From NCBI RefSeq assembly GCF_022829365.1, contig NZ_JAKSYJ010000137.1, forward strand, positions 1 through 64,000: a DNA stretch of 64,000 nt, given 5' to 3'. The translations under genes and the position numbers were made by a program. The notes below the pieces were generated by a model. That model saw nothing but the letters and a program-made list of their open reading frames with translations, had not been told where the DNA came from and did not search any database. The DNA is from Methylobacterium sp. J-077 (GTDB lineage Bacteria; Pseudomonadota; Alphaproteobacteria; Rhizobiales; Beijerinckiaceae). This document shows positions 8,043-18,159 of the stretch, one piece after another (position 1 is the stretch's first letter; each line of letters starts with the position of its first letter).

Positions 8043-9335
8043 TCAGCCGAGCTTGTTCAGCGCCTGCTTGAGGTCGGCGATCAGGTCGGCCTCGTTCTCC
8101 AGGCCGATCGACAGCCGCACGGTCTCGGGGCCGACCTGGGCGGCGGCCTTCTCGGTCTCCGGCAATTGCCGGTGCGTGGTCGAGGACGGGTGGATCGCCA
8201 GCGACTTGATCTCGCCGATGTTGACGAGGTGCGAGATCAGCTCCAGCCCGGCGATGAAGTTCAGGGCCGCCGGCTCGCCGCCCTTGAACGCGACCGTGAA
8301 GATCGAGCCCGGCCCCTGCGGGGTGTAGCGCCGGGCGAGTTCCTCTCCGGTCTGGCCCGGCAGGCCGGGATAGCTCACCCAAGCCACCGCCGGGTGCTCC
8401 TTGAGGAAAGCCGCCACGGCCCGGGCGTTCGCGCAATGCCGCTCCATGCGCAGCGGCAGGGTCTCGATCCCCATCAGCGTCAGGAATGCGTTCATCGGCG
8501 ACAGGCCCGGTCCCAGGTCGCGCAGGCCGAAGAACCGGCAGGCGGCCGCGAACGGTGTCTCCGGGAAGGCCTTGGTGAGGACGAGCCCGTCGTAGTCCGG
8601 CCAGGGCTCGGTGATCAGGTCGTAGCCGCCGGCTTTGGTCCAGTCGAAGGTACCGGCATCGCAGATCACGCCGCCGATGGTCTGGCCCGAACCGCTCAGG
8701 AACTTCGAGGTGGAGTGCCAGACGATGTCGGCGCCGTGCTCGATCGGCCGGATCAGCGCCGGCGAGGCCAGGGTGTTGTCCACGACGAGCGGCAGGCCAT
8801 GACGACGGGCCACCGCGGCGATCCCGTCGAGGTCCACCACCGAGGCGCACGGGTTCACGATCGATTCGCAGAAGATGGCCCGGCAGTCCGGAGTAATCGC
8901 CGCCTCGAAATCCTCCGGGGCCATGCCTCGGGCGAAGCGCGGCTTCAGATCGTAGCGCCCGTCGAGGCGCCGCATCAGGCCCAGCGTTCCTCCGAACAGG
9001 CGGGGCGACGCGACGTAGGCATCGCCGCTACGCATCAGCGTCATCAGGACCAGTTGCATGGCGGACTGTCCGGAGGCCACCGCCACCGCGGCCTTGGCGC
9101 CTTCCAGATCGGCGATGCGGCGCTCCAGTGCGGCCACCGTCGGGTTCGAGCCGCGCGAATAGGAGAACCCGGTGCGGCGGCCCGCGAAGATGTCGGCCGC
9201 CTGCTCGGTGGACTCGAACACGAAGCCGTTGGTGAAGTAGATCGGCTGGATCCGCGCGCCGGTGGCGGGGTCCGGCGCCGCGCCGGCATGGATGGCCCGG
9301 GTCGCGAAACGGTGCTTGCGGCTCAAATCCGTCAT
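8043..9335 (-). CDS. O-acetylhomoserine/O-succinylhomoserine sulfhydrylase (MetY family)
   Basis: A PLP enzyme of 430 residues in the Cys/Met-metabolism family that condenses activated homoserine with sulfide to make homocysteine, or serves in a related trans-sulfuration step. The start MTDLSRKHRFATRAIHAG fits the family. YSRGSNPTVAALERR, VVDNTLASPALIRPIEHGAD and the PLP-lysine motif HSTSKFLSGSGQ are present, as is the C-terminal NIGEIKSLAIHPSSTTHRQ. The length and the region AGTFDWTKAGGYDLITEPW fit MetY (about 430) better than MetZ (about 390-400). The acyl group used cannot be decided by eye. The gene lies immediately upstream of the decayed transposase. Confidence 0.88.
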   Translation of the reverse strand: MTDLSRKHRFATRAIHAGAAPDPATGARIQPIYFTNGFVFESTEQAADIFAGRRTGFSYSRGSNPTVAALERRIADLEGAKAAVAVASGQSAMQLVLMTLMRSGDAYVASPRLFGGTLGLMRRLDGRYDLKPRFARGMAPEDFEAAITPDCRAIFCESIVNPCASVVDLDGIAAVARRHGLPLVVDNTLASPALIRPIEHGADIVWHSTSKFLSGSGQTIGGVICDAGTFDWTKAGGYDLITEPWPDYDGLVLTKAFPETPFAAACRFFGLRDLGPGLSPMNAFLTLMGIETLPLRMERHCANARAVAAFLKEHPAVAWVSYPGLPGQTGEELARRYTPQGPGSIFTVAFKGGEPAALNFIAGLELISHLVNIGEIKSLAIHPSSTTHRQLPETEKAAAQVGPETVRLSIGLENEADLIADLKQALNKLG

Positions 9336-9393
9336 GGCTCTCGGTTGGCTGTACGGCGCCCGGATCGTCGACGCGCCCGAGCCGAAAGAGGCT

Positions 9394-9780
9394 TCACGCC
9401 GCGCGACGGAGGAAGGCCTGCAGGGTTCGGACCAGGGTCGTCGGCTCGTAGGGCTTCGGGATGAACCGGGCGCCGTCTGGCATGTCGTTGGGGCCGGGCG
9501 TCCCCATGCCGGAGACGACCAGCACGGGGATCGTCGGCCAGCGATGCGCCACCAGCCGGGCCAGCGCGAACCCGTCCATCGAGCCCTGCGGCATGTCGAC
9601 ATCGGTCATCAGGACGCCGACATCGTCGCGGTTTTCCAGGACCTTGAGCGCCTTGTCGGCGTGGCTGGCCTCCAGCACGGTGAAGCCGGCATCCGCCAGG
9701 GTATCCGACGCCTCCATGAGCAGGAGGCCGTCATCTTCCACCAGCAGCACGACGGGTTGGTCGGACGGGCTCTCTGACAT
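9394..9780 (-). CDS. Single-domain response regulator
   Basis: A 128-residue receiver domain with no output domain. It has the acidic pair VEDD (E15-D16-D17), acceptor D60 in VGVLMTDVDMPQGSMDG, the switch region VVSGMG and Lys in FIPKPYEP. This form, with a few extra residues after the acceptor Asp, is common among stand-alone receivers of Methylobacterium and Rhizobium, often with orphan HWE/HisKA2 kinases. No kinase is adjacent here, so the partner is unknown. It lies 58 bp upstream of the sulfhydrylase on the same strand; cotranscription is possible but functionally unexplained. Confidence 0.85.
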   Translation of the reverse strand: MSESPSDQPVVLLVEDDGLLLMEASDTLADAGFTVLEASHADKALKVLENRDDVGVLMTDVDMPQGSMDGFALARLVAHRWPTIPVLVVSGMGTPGPNDMPDGARFIPKPYEPTTLVRTLQAFLRRAA

Positions 9781-9866
9781 CAGACCTGCAAAGGTTCAGC
9801 CGCGATGTGCGAAGCCCGCGCCGTATGCCCCGGGCCTGCCCCCGTCAAGGCGCGGGACCTCCGACC

Positions 9867-10523
9867 TCAGGCGGCTTCCTCGCGCTTGCCGAGGCGCTTG
9901 TCGAGGTAGGTGTCGACCGTCTGGGTCAGCTCGTCGACCTTACCGTCGAAGAAGTGGTTGGCCCCCTCGACCATCTGGTGCTCGATGATGACGCCCTTCT
10001 GCACCTTCACCTTCTCGATCACCGGCATGACGTCGCGGGCCGGCGCGACCCGATCCTCGGAGCCGTGCACGAACAGGCCGGAAGAGGGGCAGGGGGCCAG
10101 GAAGGTGAAGTCGAAGCGGTTGGCCATCGCGGCGATCGAGATGAAGCCCTCGATCTCCGGGCGCCGCATCAGCAGCTGCATGCCGATCCAGGCGCCGAAG
10201 GACACGCCGGCGATCCAGCACGACTTCGCCTCCGGATTGACCGACTGCACCCAGTCGAGGGCCGCGGCCGCGTCGGACAATTCGCCCGAGCCGTGGTCGA
10301 ACGCACCCTGGCTGCGGCCGACCCCGCGGAAATTGAAACGCAGGGCTGCAAAGCCGCGATTGGCGAAGGTGTAAAAAAGGTTGTACACAATTTGATTGTT
10401 CATCGTGCCCCCGAACTGGGGGTGCGGGTGCAGCACGATGGCGATCGGCGCACCGCGCTTCTTGGGGGCCTGGTAGCGGCCTTCCAGACGTCCGGCCGGA
10501 CCGGTGAAGATAACCTCAGGCAT
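9867..10523 (-). CDS. Alpha/beta hydrolase (COG2945-like)
   Basis: A 218-residue cytoplasmic alpha/beta hydrolase without signal peptide. The oxyanion region is LHPHPQFGGTMNNQ, the nucleophile elbow GVSFGAWIG (Ser about 116), the Asp region HGSEDRV and the His GANHFFDGKVDEL. This small form, with HPHP near the N-terminus, is a conserved alphaproteobacterial protein of unknown substrate. It is divergent from the SUF operon, and the double Irr box lies 94 bp upstream of its start, so iron could influence both directions; only the SUF direction has a recognisable promoter. Confidence 0.85.
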   Translation of the reverse strand: MPEVIFTGPAGRLEGRYQAPKKRGAPIAIVLHPHPQFGGTMNNQIVYNLFYTFANRGFAALRFNFRGVGRSQGAFDHGSGELSDAAAALDWVQSVNPEAKSCWIAGVSFGAWIGMQLLMRRPEIEGFISIAAMANRFDFTFLAPCPSSGLFVHGSEDRVAPARDVMPVIEKVKVQKGVIIEHQMVEGANHFFDGKVDELTQTVDTYLDKRLGKREEAA

Positions 10524-10583
10524 CGTTCGACTCTCGTTTCAGCGGTCGCCGGCCGCGCAATCGTAGGCAGTGAAGAGGCAGCC

Positions 10584-10611
10584 TTGACTCACCGCGCGCA
10601 CACCATACAAA
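10584..10611 (+). promoter_or_regulatory. Predicted sigma-70 promoter of the SUF operon
   Basis: TTGACT (10584-10589) and TACAAA (10606-10611) are separated by 16 bp, a reasonable -35/-10 pair pointing at the SUF operon. The predicted start point near 10618 falls inside the double Irr box. This is how a repressor site would be placed. It implies a leader of about 180 nt before the first ATG at 10797. Confidence 0.5.
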
Positions 10612-10616
10612 CGCTC

Positions 10617-10650
10617 TTAGAATAGTTCTAGGCGATTAGAACTATTCTAA
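10617..10650. promoter_or_regulatory. Double Irr-type iron control element (ICE) upstream of the SUF operon
   Basis: TTAGAATAGTTCTA (10617-10630) and TAGAACTATTCTAA (10637-10650) are exact reverse complements with a 6-bp spacer, giving a perfect 34-bp dyad. Each half is itself a palindrome of the form TAGAA-N3-TTCTA, which is the core of the iron control element bound by Irr, the haem-responsive Fur-family regulator of Rhizobiales (consensus close to TTTAGAA-N3-TTCTAA). The site lies in the 10524-10796 gap, just after a predicted -10 box, and fits repression of Fe-S biogenesis when iron is short. Nothing else is seen in the gap. Confidence 0.8.
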
Positions 10651-10796
10651 AGTAGCCGAGCCGGCGGGCAATGTGCGTTGGCTGCACCAGCCTTGCGGTT
10701 GGCGAGACCTCATTTGTCGGCGCGCCTTAGCACGGCGGACCGGTGCGCGGGCAAGGAATTGTCACGCGCCGTACCAGGGGACGACACGGAATCAGC

Positions 10797-11966
10797 ATGA
10801 GCCGGGCCCGCGCCTATCTCGATCACAACGCGACCGCCCCCGTCCGCCCCGCCGTGGCGGAGGCGGTGGCGCGCGCGCTGATGCTGCCCGGCAACCCCTC
10901 GTCGATCCATCAGGAAGGGCGCGCGGTGCGCGCCGCCCTCGAAGCCGCCCGCGGCCAAGTGGCCGCCCTGGTCGGCGCCCGCCCGGGGCAGGTGGTGTTC
11001 ACGAGCGGCGGGACGGAGGCCGCGAACGCGGTCCTGTCCGGGGCGCTGAGGCGCCGCGGGCAGCCGAAGCCGACGCACCTGCTCCATTCGGCGACGGAGC
11101 ACCCATGCGTGGCCGCCGGCCATCGATTCCCGGAGGGGGCGGTCGCGGAACTGCCGGTCGATCCGGACGGCGTGATCGACATCCGCATCCTCGAAAGCCG
11201 TCTCGCCGCGCTGGCGGACCAGAGCGTGCTGATCTCGGTCCATGCCGCCAACAACGAGACCGGCGCGGTCCAGCCCCTGGCCGAGATCGTCGCCCTGGCC
11301 CGCACCCATGGCCGGGCGCTGGTGCACAGCGACGCCGTGCAGGCGGTGGGCAAGATCGCCCTCGACATGGCGGCCCTCGGGATCGACGCGCTCACGCTGT
11401 CGGGCCACAAATTCGCGGCCCCGAAAGGCGTCGGCGCGATGATCCTGGCCGACGATGTCGCCCTCGACGCCGCCTTCCTGCGCGGCGGCGGTCAGGAACG
11501 GCGCCAGCGCTGCGGCACCGAGTGCCTGCCGGCGATCGTCGGGATGGGCGAGGCGGCGCGGATCGCAGCCGAGTCCCTCGAATCGGAGGGTGTACGCCTC
11601 GCGGGCCTGCGCGACCGGATCGAGGCGGGTGTGTTTGTCCGGGCACCTGACGCGGTGGTGTTCGCAGCCGGTGCGCCGCGCCTGCCCAATACGCTGAGCT
11701 TCGCGGTTCCGGGACTCGATGCCCCGGCGGCGCTGATCGCCCTGGACCTCGCCGGCGTGGCGGTGTCGTCGGGCTCGGCCTGCTCCTCGGGCAAGGTCGC
11801 GCGCTCGGCGACGCTCGCGGCGATGGGCGTTTCTTCCGAGCTTGCCGGGGGGGCGCTGCGCGTCAGCCTCGGCTGGAACACGGTGGACGAGGATGCGTCA
11901 CGCTTTCTCGACGCCTTCGAACGGGCCTTGCAGCCCCTATATAAGCGGCGAGGGTACGCGGCCTGA
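10797..11966 (+). CDS. Class V aminotransferase / NifS-like cysteine desulfurase
   Basis: A 389-residue PLP enzyme that removes sulfur from cysteine as an enzyme-bound persulfide. It begins MSRARAYLDHNATAPVRP, with the ATG at 10797 chosen because it starts right at the conserved YLDHNATAP. It shows SGGTEAANAV, HAANNETGAVQP, the PLP lysine in SGHKFAAPKGVGA and the mobile catalytic Cys in SSGSACSSGKV, all typical of group I (NifS/IscS) desulfurases. It is the first gene of the SUF operon, 69 bp before sufB, and sits behind the Irr boxes. A second desulfurase of the group II SufS type is found later in the same operon, so the two probably divide labour. Confidence 0.92.
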   Translation: MSRARAYLDHNATAPVRPAVAEAVARALMLPGNPSSIHQEGRAVRAALEAARGQVAALVGARPGQVVFTSGGTEAANAVLSGALRRRGQPKPTHLLHSATEHPCVAAGHRFPEGAVAELPVDPDGVIDIRILESRLAALADQSVLISVHAANNETGAVQPLAEIVALARTHGRALVHSDAVQAVGKIALDMAALGIDALTLSGHKFAAPKGVGAMILADDVALDAAFLRGGGQERRQRCGTECLPAIVGMGEAARIAAESLESEGVRLAGLRDRIEAGVFVRAPDAVVFAAGAPRLPNTLSFAVPGLDAPAALIALDLAGVAVSSGSACSSGKVARSATLAAMGVSSELAGGALRVSLGWNTVDEDASRFLDAFERALQPLYKRRGYAA

Positions 11967-12035
11967 GCGCCCGCGTCCCACGCTTTCCGACAGACGCTTC
12001 CCGGTCCTTGAAACCGGGCTTGCCAGGAGATGCCG

Positions 12036-13505
<1,470 letters not shown>

Positions 13506-13528
13506 GCCGGCCCCGGATCGCGAACCTT

Positions 13529-13560
13529 CGGCGATCGCGGCGCCCACGCCGCGATCGCCG
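13529..13560 (+). other. Perfect 14-bp stem-loop between sufB and sufC
   Basis: CGGCGATCGCGGCG (13529-13542) pairs perfectly with CGCCGCGATCGCCG (13547-13560) across a CCCA loop. No T-tract follows, so it is unlikely to be a simple intrinsic terminator. In the mRNA it could protect the sufB 3' end or mark a processing site that sets subunit ratios. The remaining 145 bp before sufC show no other gene. Confidence 0.6.
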
Positions 13561-13705
13561 ACCGGATCAAGCGAAGGCTTCGACGCGCGGCCTCCGCGTG
13601 CCGGAAAGCCTTCAGAATGGCCGTCTCGGTGACGGCGCTACAGGAACTGACGGCGCGCAGTCGGCGCATGGGTCCGGCCCGCCGTTCGATAGGACTTGAA
13701 CTAAC

Positions 13706-14458
13706 ATGTTGGAAATCAAGAACCTCGTCGTGCAGATCGAGGACAACCGCATCCTGAACGGCCTAAACCTCACCGTGAACGACGGCGAGGTCGCGGCGAT
13801 CATGGGGCCGAACGGGTCGGGCAAGTCGACCCTGTCCTACGTCATCGCCGGCAAGGAGGATTACGAGGTCCTCGACGGCGAGATCCTGCTCGACGGGCAG
13901 AACGTGCTGGAGATGGGCGCCGACGAGCGCGCCGCCGCCGGCGTCTTCCTGGCCTTCCAGTATCCGCTGGAGATCCCCGGCGTCGGCACCATGACCTTCC
14001 TGAAGGCTTGCCTCAACGCCCAGCGCCGCGCCCGCGGTGAGGGCGAGATCTCGACGCCGGACTTCATCCGCAAGGTGAATGCTGTCGCCGACAAGCTCGA
14101 GATCAACAAGGAGATGCTCAAGCGCGCCCTCAACGTCGGCTTCTCCGGCGGCGAGAAGAAGCGCATGGAGATCCTCCAGATGGCGCTGCTGGAGCCGAAA
14201 TTCTGCGTGCTCGACGAGACCGATTCCGGCCTCGACATCGATGCCCTGCGCATCGTCTCCGAGGGCGTCAACGCGCTCCGCGCCCAGGGCCGCTCGTTCC
14301 TGGTGATCACCCACTACCAGCGGCTGCTCAACTACATCGTGCCCGACACCGTCCACGTCATGTCGAAGGGCCTGATCGTGAAGACCGGCGGCAAGGATCT
14401 GGCGCTTGAGCTCGAAGCGTCGGGCTATGCCGAGTACCGCACCAACGAGGCCGCGTAA
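13706..14458 (+). CDS. sufC: SufC, ATPase of the SUF Fe-S assembly complex
   Basis: A 250-residue soluble ABC-type ATPase that drives conformational change in SufBC2D. It has Walker [10 protein letters not shown] (about 35-43), the family-specific signature [10 protein letters not shown], Walker B with [16 protein letters not shown] and the switch His in [12 protein letters not shown]. No membrane partner is present, as expected. The ATG at 13706 follows AGGAC at a spacing of about ten. The sufD start is only four bases past its stop, so the two are translationally close. Confidence 0.97.
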   Translation: MLEIKNLVVQIEDNRILNGLNLTVNDGEVAAIMGPNGSGKSTLSYVIAGKEDYEVLDGEILLDGQNVLEMGADERAAAGVFLAFQYPLEIPGVGTMTFLKACLNAQRRARGEGEISTPDFIRKVNAVADKLEINKEMLKRALNVGFSGGEKKRMEILQMALLEPKFCVLDETDSGLDIDALRIVSEGVNALRAQGRSFLVITHYQRLLNYIVPDTVHVMSKGLIVKTGGKDLALELEASGYAEYRTNEAA

Positions 14459-14462
14459 GTCC

Positions 14463-15785
14463 ATGGCCGAGATCCAGAACCTGCGCACTAGCGCCGAGAC
14501 CGGGCTGTCGAGCCTGTTCGAATCCGCGCGCAAGAGCTTCGCCTCGGAAGAGGCGATCGCCCGCGAGGAAGCGTTCCGCTTCTTCGAGGCCGCCGGCCTG
14601 CCGAGCCGGCGGGTCGAGGCGTTCAAGTACACCGACCTGCGCGCCGCCATGAAGGAGGCCGTTCCGCCGGCCGAAGCACCCTCGCAGGAAGCCGCTCAGG
14701 CCGCCGTCGCCTCAGCCAGGGGCTTTGCCGGTCTCGATGCGGCGTGTCTGACCTTCGTCAACGGCCATCTCATCCGTTCGCTGTCGGACCTCGACGGCCT
14801 GCCCGCCGGCCTCACGGTGACGCCGCTGAACGACGCGATGGGCAGAGGCGATGCCCGTCTCCGGCTGCTGGCGCCGGTCGAGCAGGCCCGGGAGAACCCG
14901 GTCTACCAGCTCAACACCGCCTTCCTGGCCGATGGCGCGCTGATCTCGGTCGCCGCCGGCACGAAGATCGAGCGGGCCCTGCACCTGCGCTTCATCGGCA
15001 GCGGATCCGAGGCCTTCTCGACCGCCACCCGCGTGCTGGTCGATCTCGCCGACGGCGCGGAGATGACCCTGCTGGAGAGCCACGAGGGTCCCGACAGCCT
15101 GACCTATCAGCCGAACGACGCTCTCGACGTGCGGGTCGGCAAGCAGGCGGTGTTCCGCCATGCCCGGCTCAACCGCGAGGGCAACGGGGCGATCGCGCTC
15201 TCGACGATCAGCGTCCGTCTCGACGACGAGTCGCAGCTGGAGACGGTCAACCTCGTCACCGGTGCCGTCCTCTCCCGCCATCAGATCTTCATGCATGTCG
15301 CGGGTGAGAACGTGAACGCCGTGGTCAACGGCGCCGCGATGCTGGGCGACGGCCAGCTGGCCGACTCGACCCTGCTGGCCGACCACGCCGCCGTGGGCGG
15401 CGTCGGGCGCGAGATGTTCAAGACGGTGATCGACGGGGACGCCACCGGGGTGTTCCAGGGCAAGATCATCGTCCGCCAGGCGGCCCAGCAGACCGATGGC
15501 AAGATGAAGTCGGATTGTCTGCTCCTCAGCGACGAGGGGCAGATGATGAACAAGCCGGAGCTGGAGATCTTCGCCGACGACGTCGCCTGCGGCCATGGTG
15601 CCACCTGCGGTGCCCCGGACGACGACCTGCTGTTCTACCTGATGGCCCGCGGCCTGCACCGCGCGGTGGCCGAGAGCCTGCTGGTCCAGGCTTTCGTCGG
15701 CGAGGCGATCGAGGCGGTCACGCACGAGGGCGCCCGCGCGGCGCTGATCGGCGAGATCGAGGCCTGGCTCGCGGCACGCGCGTGA
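14463..15785 (+). CDS. sufD: SufD, Fe-S scaffold subunit
   Basis: A 440-residue paralogue of SufB and partner in the SufBC2D scaffold, implicated in iron acquisition into the complex. The N-terminal helical domain includes GLPSRRVEAFKYTDLR. The beta-helix region runs to the conserved C-terminal block GHGATCGAPDDDLLFYLMARG and QAFVGEAIEAV. The start MAEIQNLRTS at 14463 is the first ATG after the sufC stop. After its stop there is a 116-bp palindromic repeat, then sufS. This physically divides the operon into two parts. Confidence 0.95.
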   Translation: MAEIQNLRTSAETGLSSLFESARKSFASEEAIAREEAFRFFEAAGLPSRRVEAFKYTDLRAAMKEAVPPAEAPSQEAAQAAVASARGFAGLDAACLTFVNGHLIRSLSDLDGLPAGLTVTPLNDAMGRGDARLRLLAPVEQARENPVYQLNTAFLADGALISVAAGTKIERALHLRFIGSGSEAFSTATRVLVDLADGAEMTLLESHEGPDSLTYQPNDALDVRVGKQAVFRHARLNREGNGAIALSTISVRLDDESQLETVNLVTGAVLSRHQIFMHVAGENVNAVVNGAAMLGDGQLADSTLLADHAAVGGVGREMFKTVIDGDATGVFQGKIIVRQAAQQTDGKMKSDCLLLSDEGQMMNKPELEIFADDVACGHGATCGAPDDDLLFYLMARGLHRAVAESLLVQAFVGEAIEAVTHEGARAALIGEIEAWLAARA

Positions 15786-15832
15786 ACTCCTGGCCGGCCC
15801 CGCTCCGGGGCCGGACCATCGCATGAACCCGG

Positions 15833-15948
15833 ACCTCATCCTGAGCTGCCCGCGTCAGCGGGCTTCGAAGGAGCCCTCCAGGGATCGCAACGCCAGCTGG
15901 AGGGCTCCGTCGAGGCCTCCGCTTCGCTCCGGCGCCTCAGGATGAGGT
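15833..15948. repeat. 116-bp palindromic repeat element inside the SUF operon
   Basis: The element ends in exact inverted repeats ACCTCATCCTGAG (15833-15845) and CTCAGGATGAGGT (15936-15948). It contains an inner inverted pair, GAGCCCTCCAG and CTGGAGGGCTC. Such CCTCATCCTGAG elements are dispersed in Rhizobiales genomes. It fills most of the 203-bp gap between sufD and sufS, where as RNA it would fold into a long hairpin that may uncouple sufS-sufT expression from sufBCD. Confidence 0.75.
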
Positions 15949-15988
15949 TGGTTTCCGGGATCGGCGAAGTCTTCGGAGAGTCGCGACC

Positions 15989-17233
15989 ATGAACGCACAC
16001 GTCCTCACCCCCGGCTACGACATCGAGGCGGTCCGCAAGGACTTCCCGATCCTGTCGCAGACCGTCTACGGCAAGCCGCTGGTCTATCTCGACAACGCCG
16101 CCTCGGCGCAGAAGCCGCGACAGGTCATCGACGCGATGGTCTCCTGCATGGAGACCGGCTACGCCAACGTCCACCGCGGCCTGCACTTCATGGCGAACGC
16201 CGCCACGGAGGGGTTCGAGGGCGCCCGCGAGACCACGCGCCAGTTCCTCAACGCGGCCTCCACGGACGAGATCATCTTCACCCGCAACGCCACCGAGGCC
16301 TACAACCTCGTGGCGTCCAGCATGGGCTGGGCCGGGCTGATCGGTGAGGGTGACGAGATCATCCTGTCGATCATGGAGCATCACTCCAACATCGTGCCCT
16401 GGCACTTCCTGCGCGAGCGGCGCGGGGCGGTGATCAAGTGGGCCCCGGTCGACGACGACGGCAATTTTCTGGTCGAAGACTACGAAAAACTGTTCACGCC
16501 GCGCACCAAGATGGTGGCGATCACTCAGATGTCGAACGTGCTGGGCACCGTGACGCCCGCGGAAGAGATCGTCCGCATCGCCCACGCCCACGGGGTGCCG
16601 GTGCTGCTCGACGGGGCGCAGAGCGCCGTCCACCAGCCGATCGACGTGCGCGCGCTGGACTGCGATTTCTTCGTCTTCACCGGCCACAAGGTCTACGGGC
16701 CGACCGGCATCGGCGTGCTCTACGGCAAGAAGGAATGGCTGGAGCGGCTGCCACCCTATCAGGGCGGCGGCGAGATGATCCGCACCGTCAGCCAGGACAC
16801 GGTAACCTATAACGACCCGCCGCACCGCTTCGAGGCCGGCACCCCGGCGATCGTCGAGGCGGTCGGGCTCGGGGCGGCGCTCGAATACATGCTGGGGCTG
16901 GGCCGGGAGAACATCGCGGCACACGAGGCGACGCTGACCCGCTACGCCCACGAGCGCCTCAGCGCGATGAACGCCCTGCGGATCATCGGCACCGCCAAGG
17001 GCAAGGGCGGCGTGGTCAGTTTCGAGATGAAGGGCGCCCACGCGCACGACATCGCCACGGTGATCGATCGCCAGGGCGTCGCGGTGCGCGCGGGGACGCA
17101 TTGCGCCATGCCGCTGCTCACCCGCTTCGGCGTCACCTCGACCTGCCGGGCCTCGTTCGGCCTGTACACGACGACCGCCGAGATCGATGCCCTTGCCGAG
17201 GCGCTCGCCAAAGCCGAGATGATGTTCGCCTGA
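15989..17233 (+). CDS. sufS: SufS, group II cysteine desulfurase
   Basis: A 414-residue PLP enzyme that mobilises sulfur from cysteine for the SUF system. Diagnostic features are YLDNAASAQKPRQVIDAM, FTRNATEAYNLVASS, MEHHSNIVPWHFL, the PLP lysine in FTGHKVYGPTGIGVLYG and the catalytic Cys in RAGTHCAMPLLTRFG. Length and the RAGTHC motif identify the SufS rather than the IscS class. No SufE or SufU gene is adjacent, so the sulfur-accepting partner must be elsewhere or the scaffold is loaded directly. Confidence 0.96.
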   Translation: MNAHVLTPGYDIEAVRKDFPILSQTVYGKPLVYLDNAASAQKPRQVIDAMVSCMETGYANVHRGLHFMANAATEGFEGARETTRQFLNAASTDEIIFTRNATEAYNLVASSMGWAGLIGEGDEIILSIMEHHSNIVPWHFLRERRGAVIKWAPVDDDGNFLVEDYEKLFTPRTKMVAITQMSNVLGTVTPAEEIVRIAHAHGVPVLLDGAQSAVHQPIDVRALDCDFFVFTGHKVYGPTGIGVLYGKKEWLERLPPYQGGGEMIRTVSQDTVTYNDPPHRFEAGTPAIVEAVGLGAALEYMLGLGRENIAAHEATLTRYAHERLSAMNALRIIGTAKGKGGVVSFEMKGAHAHDIATVIDRQGVAVRAGTHCAMPLLTRFGVTSTCRASFGLYTTTAEIDALAEALAKAEMMFA

Positions 17234-17326
17234 TCGGCGCAGCGTCCCGGATTCGATATCGCGGGCGATGCGCGGGCCGTGAATGAAACCGGTCCTGTCC
17301 GCGTGGGCCCGGGGGAGAATGAAACC

Positions 17327-17710
17327 ATGAGCACCGACGCCACAATCACCGGCGGCGCGAACGCCCCCGCGGTCGAGGCCGCCTCCGCGATCCCGCCGGC
17401 CGAGCTGGACCGGCTGACCGACGACATCGTCGCCGCGCTGAAATCCGTCTACGACCCGGAGATCCCGGCCGACATCTACGAGCTCGGCCTGATCTACAAG
17501 GTCGATATCGGCGACGATCGGAAGGTCGCGATCGACATGACCCTGACGGCCCCCGGCTGCCCCGTCGCCGGCGAGATGCCGGGCTGGGTCGAGAATGCCG
17601 TCAGCGCCGTGCCGGGCGTGCAATCCTGCGCCGTGACGATGGTATTCGATCCGCCGTGGGACCAGAGCCGGATGTCGGACGAGGCCCGCGTCGCCCTGGA
17701 CATGTGGTAG
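17327..17710 (+). CDS. sufT: SufT, MIP18/DUF59 family Fe-S assembly protein
   Basis: A 127-residue protein with an N-terminal low-complexity tail of about 35 residues and a DUF59 (MIP18) domain. The core is SVYDPEIPADIYELGLIYKV, with TLTAPGCPVAGEMPGW carrying the conserved Cys and FDPPWDQSRMSDEARVALDMW closing the domain. SufT proteins help mature Fe-S enzymes. The ATG at 17327 follows GGGGGAG at a spacing of nine. It is the last recognisable gene of the operon. The usual next gene, sufA, is not found after it. Confidence 0.93.
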   Translation: MSTDATITGGANAPAVEAASAIPPAELDRLTDDIVAALKSVYDPEIPADIYELGLIYKVDIGDDRKVAIDMTLTAPGCPVAGEMPGWVENAVSAVPGVQSCAVTMVFDPPWDQSRMSDEARVALDMW

Positions 17711-17789
17711 GGCGCATTCCGTCGGCTCGCGCCCCCGGCTCGAAGGCGATCGCGTCACAGATGTCGGATCGCGCGAGCCGGGCACCCAT

Positions 17790-18159
17790 CTCGCGCCGAT
17801 CGATGACGTCGGTCAGCGCTTCGTAGGTCTCTGCCGTCCACCAAGCGCGGCGCGCGGATCTCGGAGAGGTCGCGGATCCGCTCGCCGCATTCCACTGTGA
17901 TGTGGGGACTCCGGAGCATCGCGATGCCCCTGCGCGGGGCGATGTCAGTCGGTAGCCGGACGGCAGCCGTCGCCTCGAGCGGAAGACTTGGGCTGACGAC
18001 GATGTTGACCGTCACCTGATCGTGCTGGGTGCTCGCGCCGGTCGTCATCTTGATCTGCGGCACCGGCACGCCGTCCACGCGCGCGTCGAGTCGGCCCTGG
18101 CCAAGCTGACACGCGCAGAACGCCGCCGCATTCCTGGGCCGCGTCGCAGGTTCGGCCAC
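17790..18159 (-). pseudogene. Possible decayed coding sequence, unidentified
   Basis: On the minus strand a frame from 18159 gives protein-like sequence (VPVPQIKMTTGAS, VTVNIVVSPSLPLEATAAV, SPHITVECGERIRDLSEIRAP). Near 17850 the plausible continuation lies in a neighbouring frame (TAETYEALTDVIDRRE, ARSDICDAIAFEP). No Shine-Dalgarno or family was recognised. A frameshifted remnant would explain it, but chance open frames in high-G+C DNA are also possible. It occupies the place after sufT where sufA is usual, yet shows no SufA-like cysteines. Confidence 0.25.
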
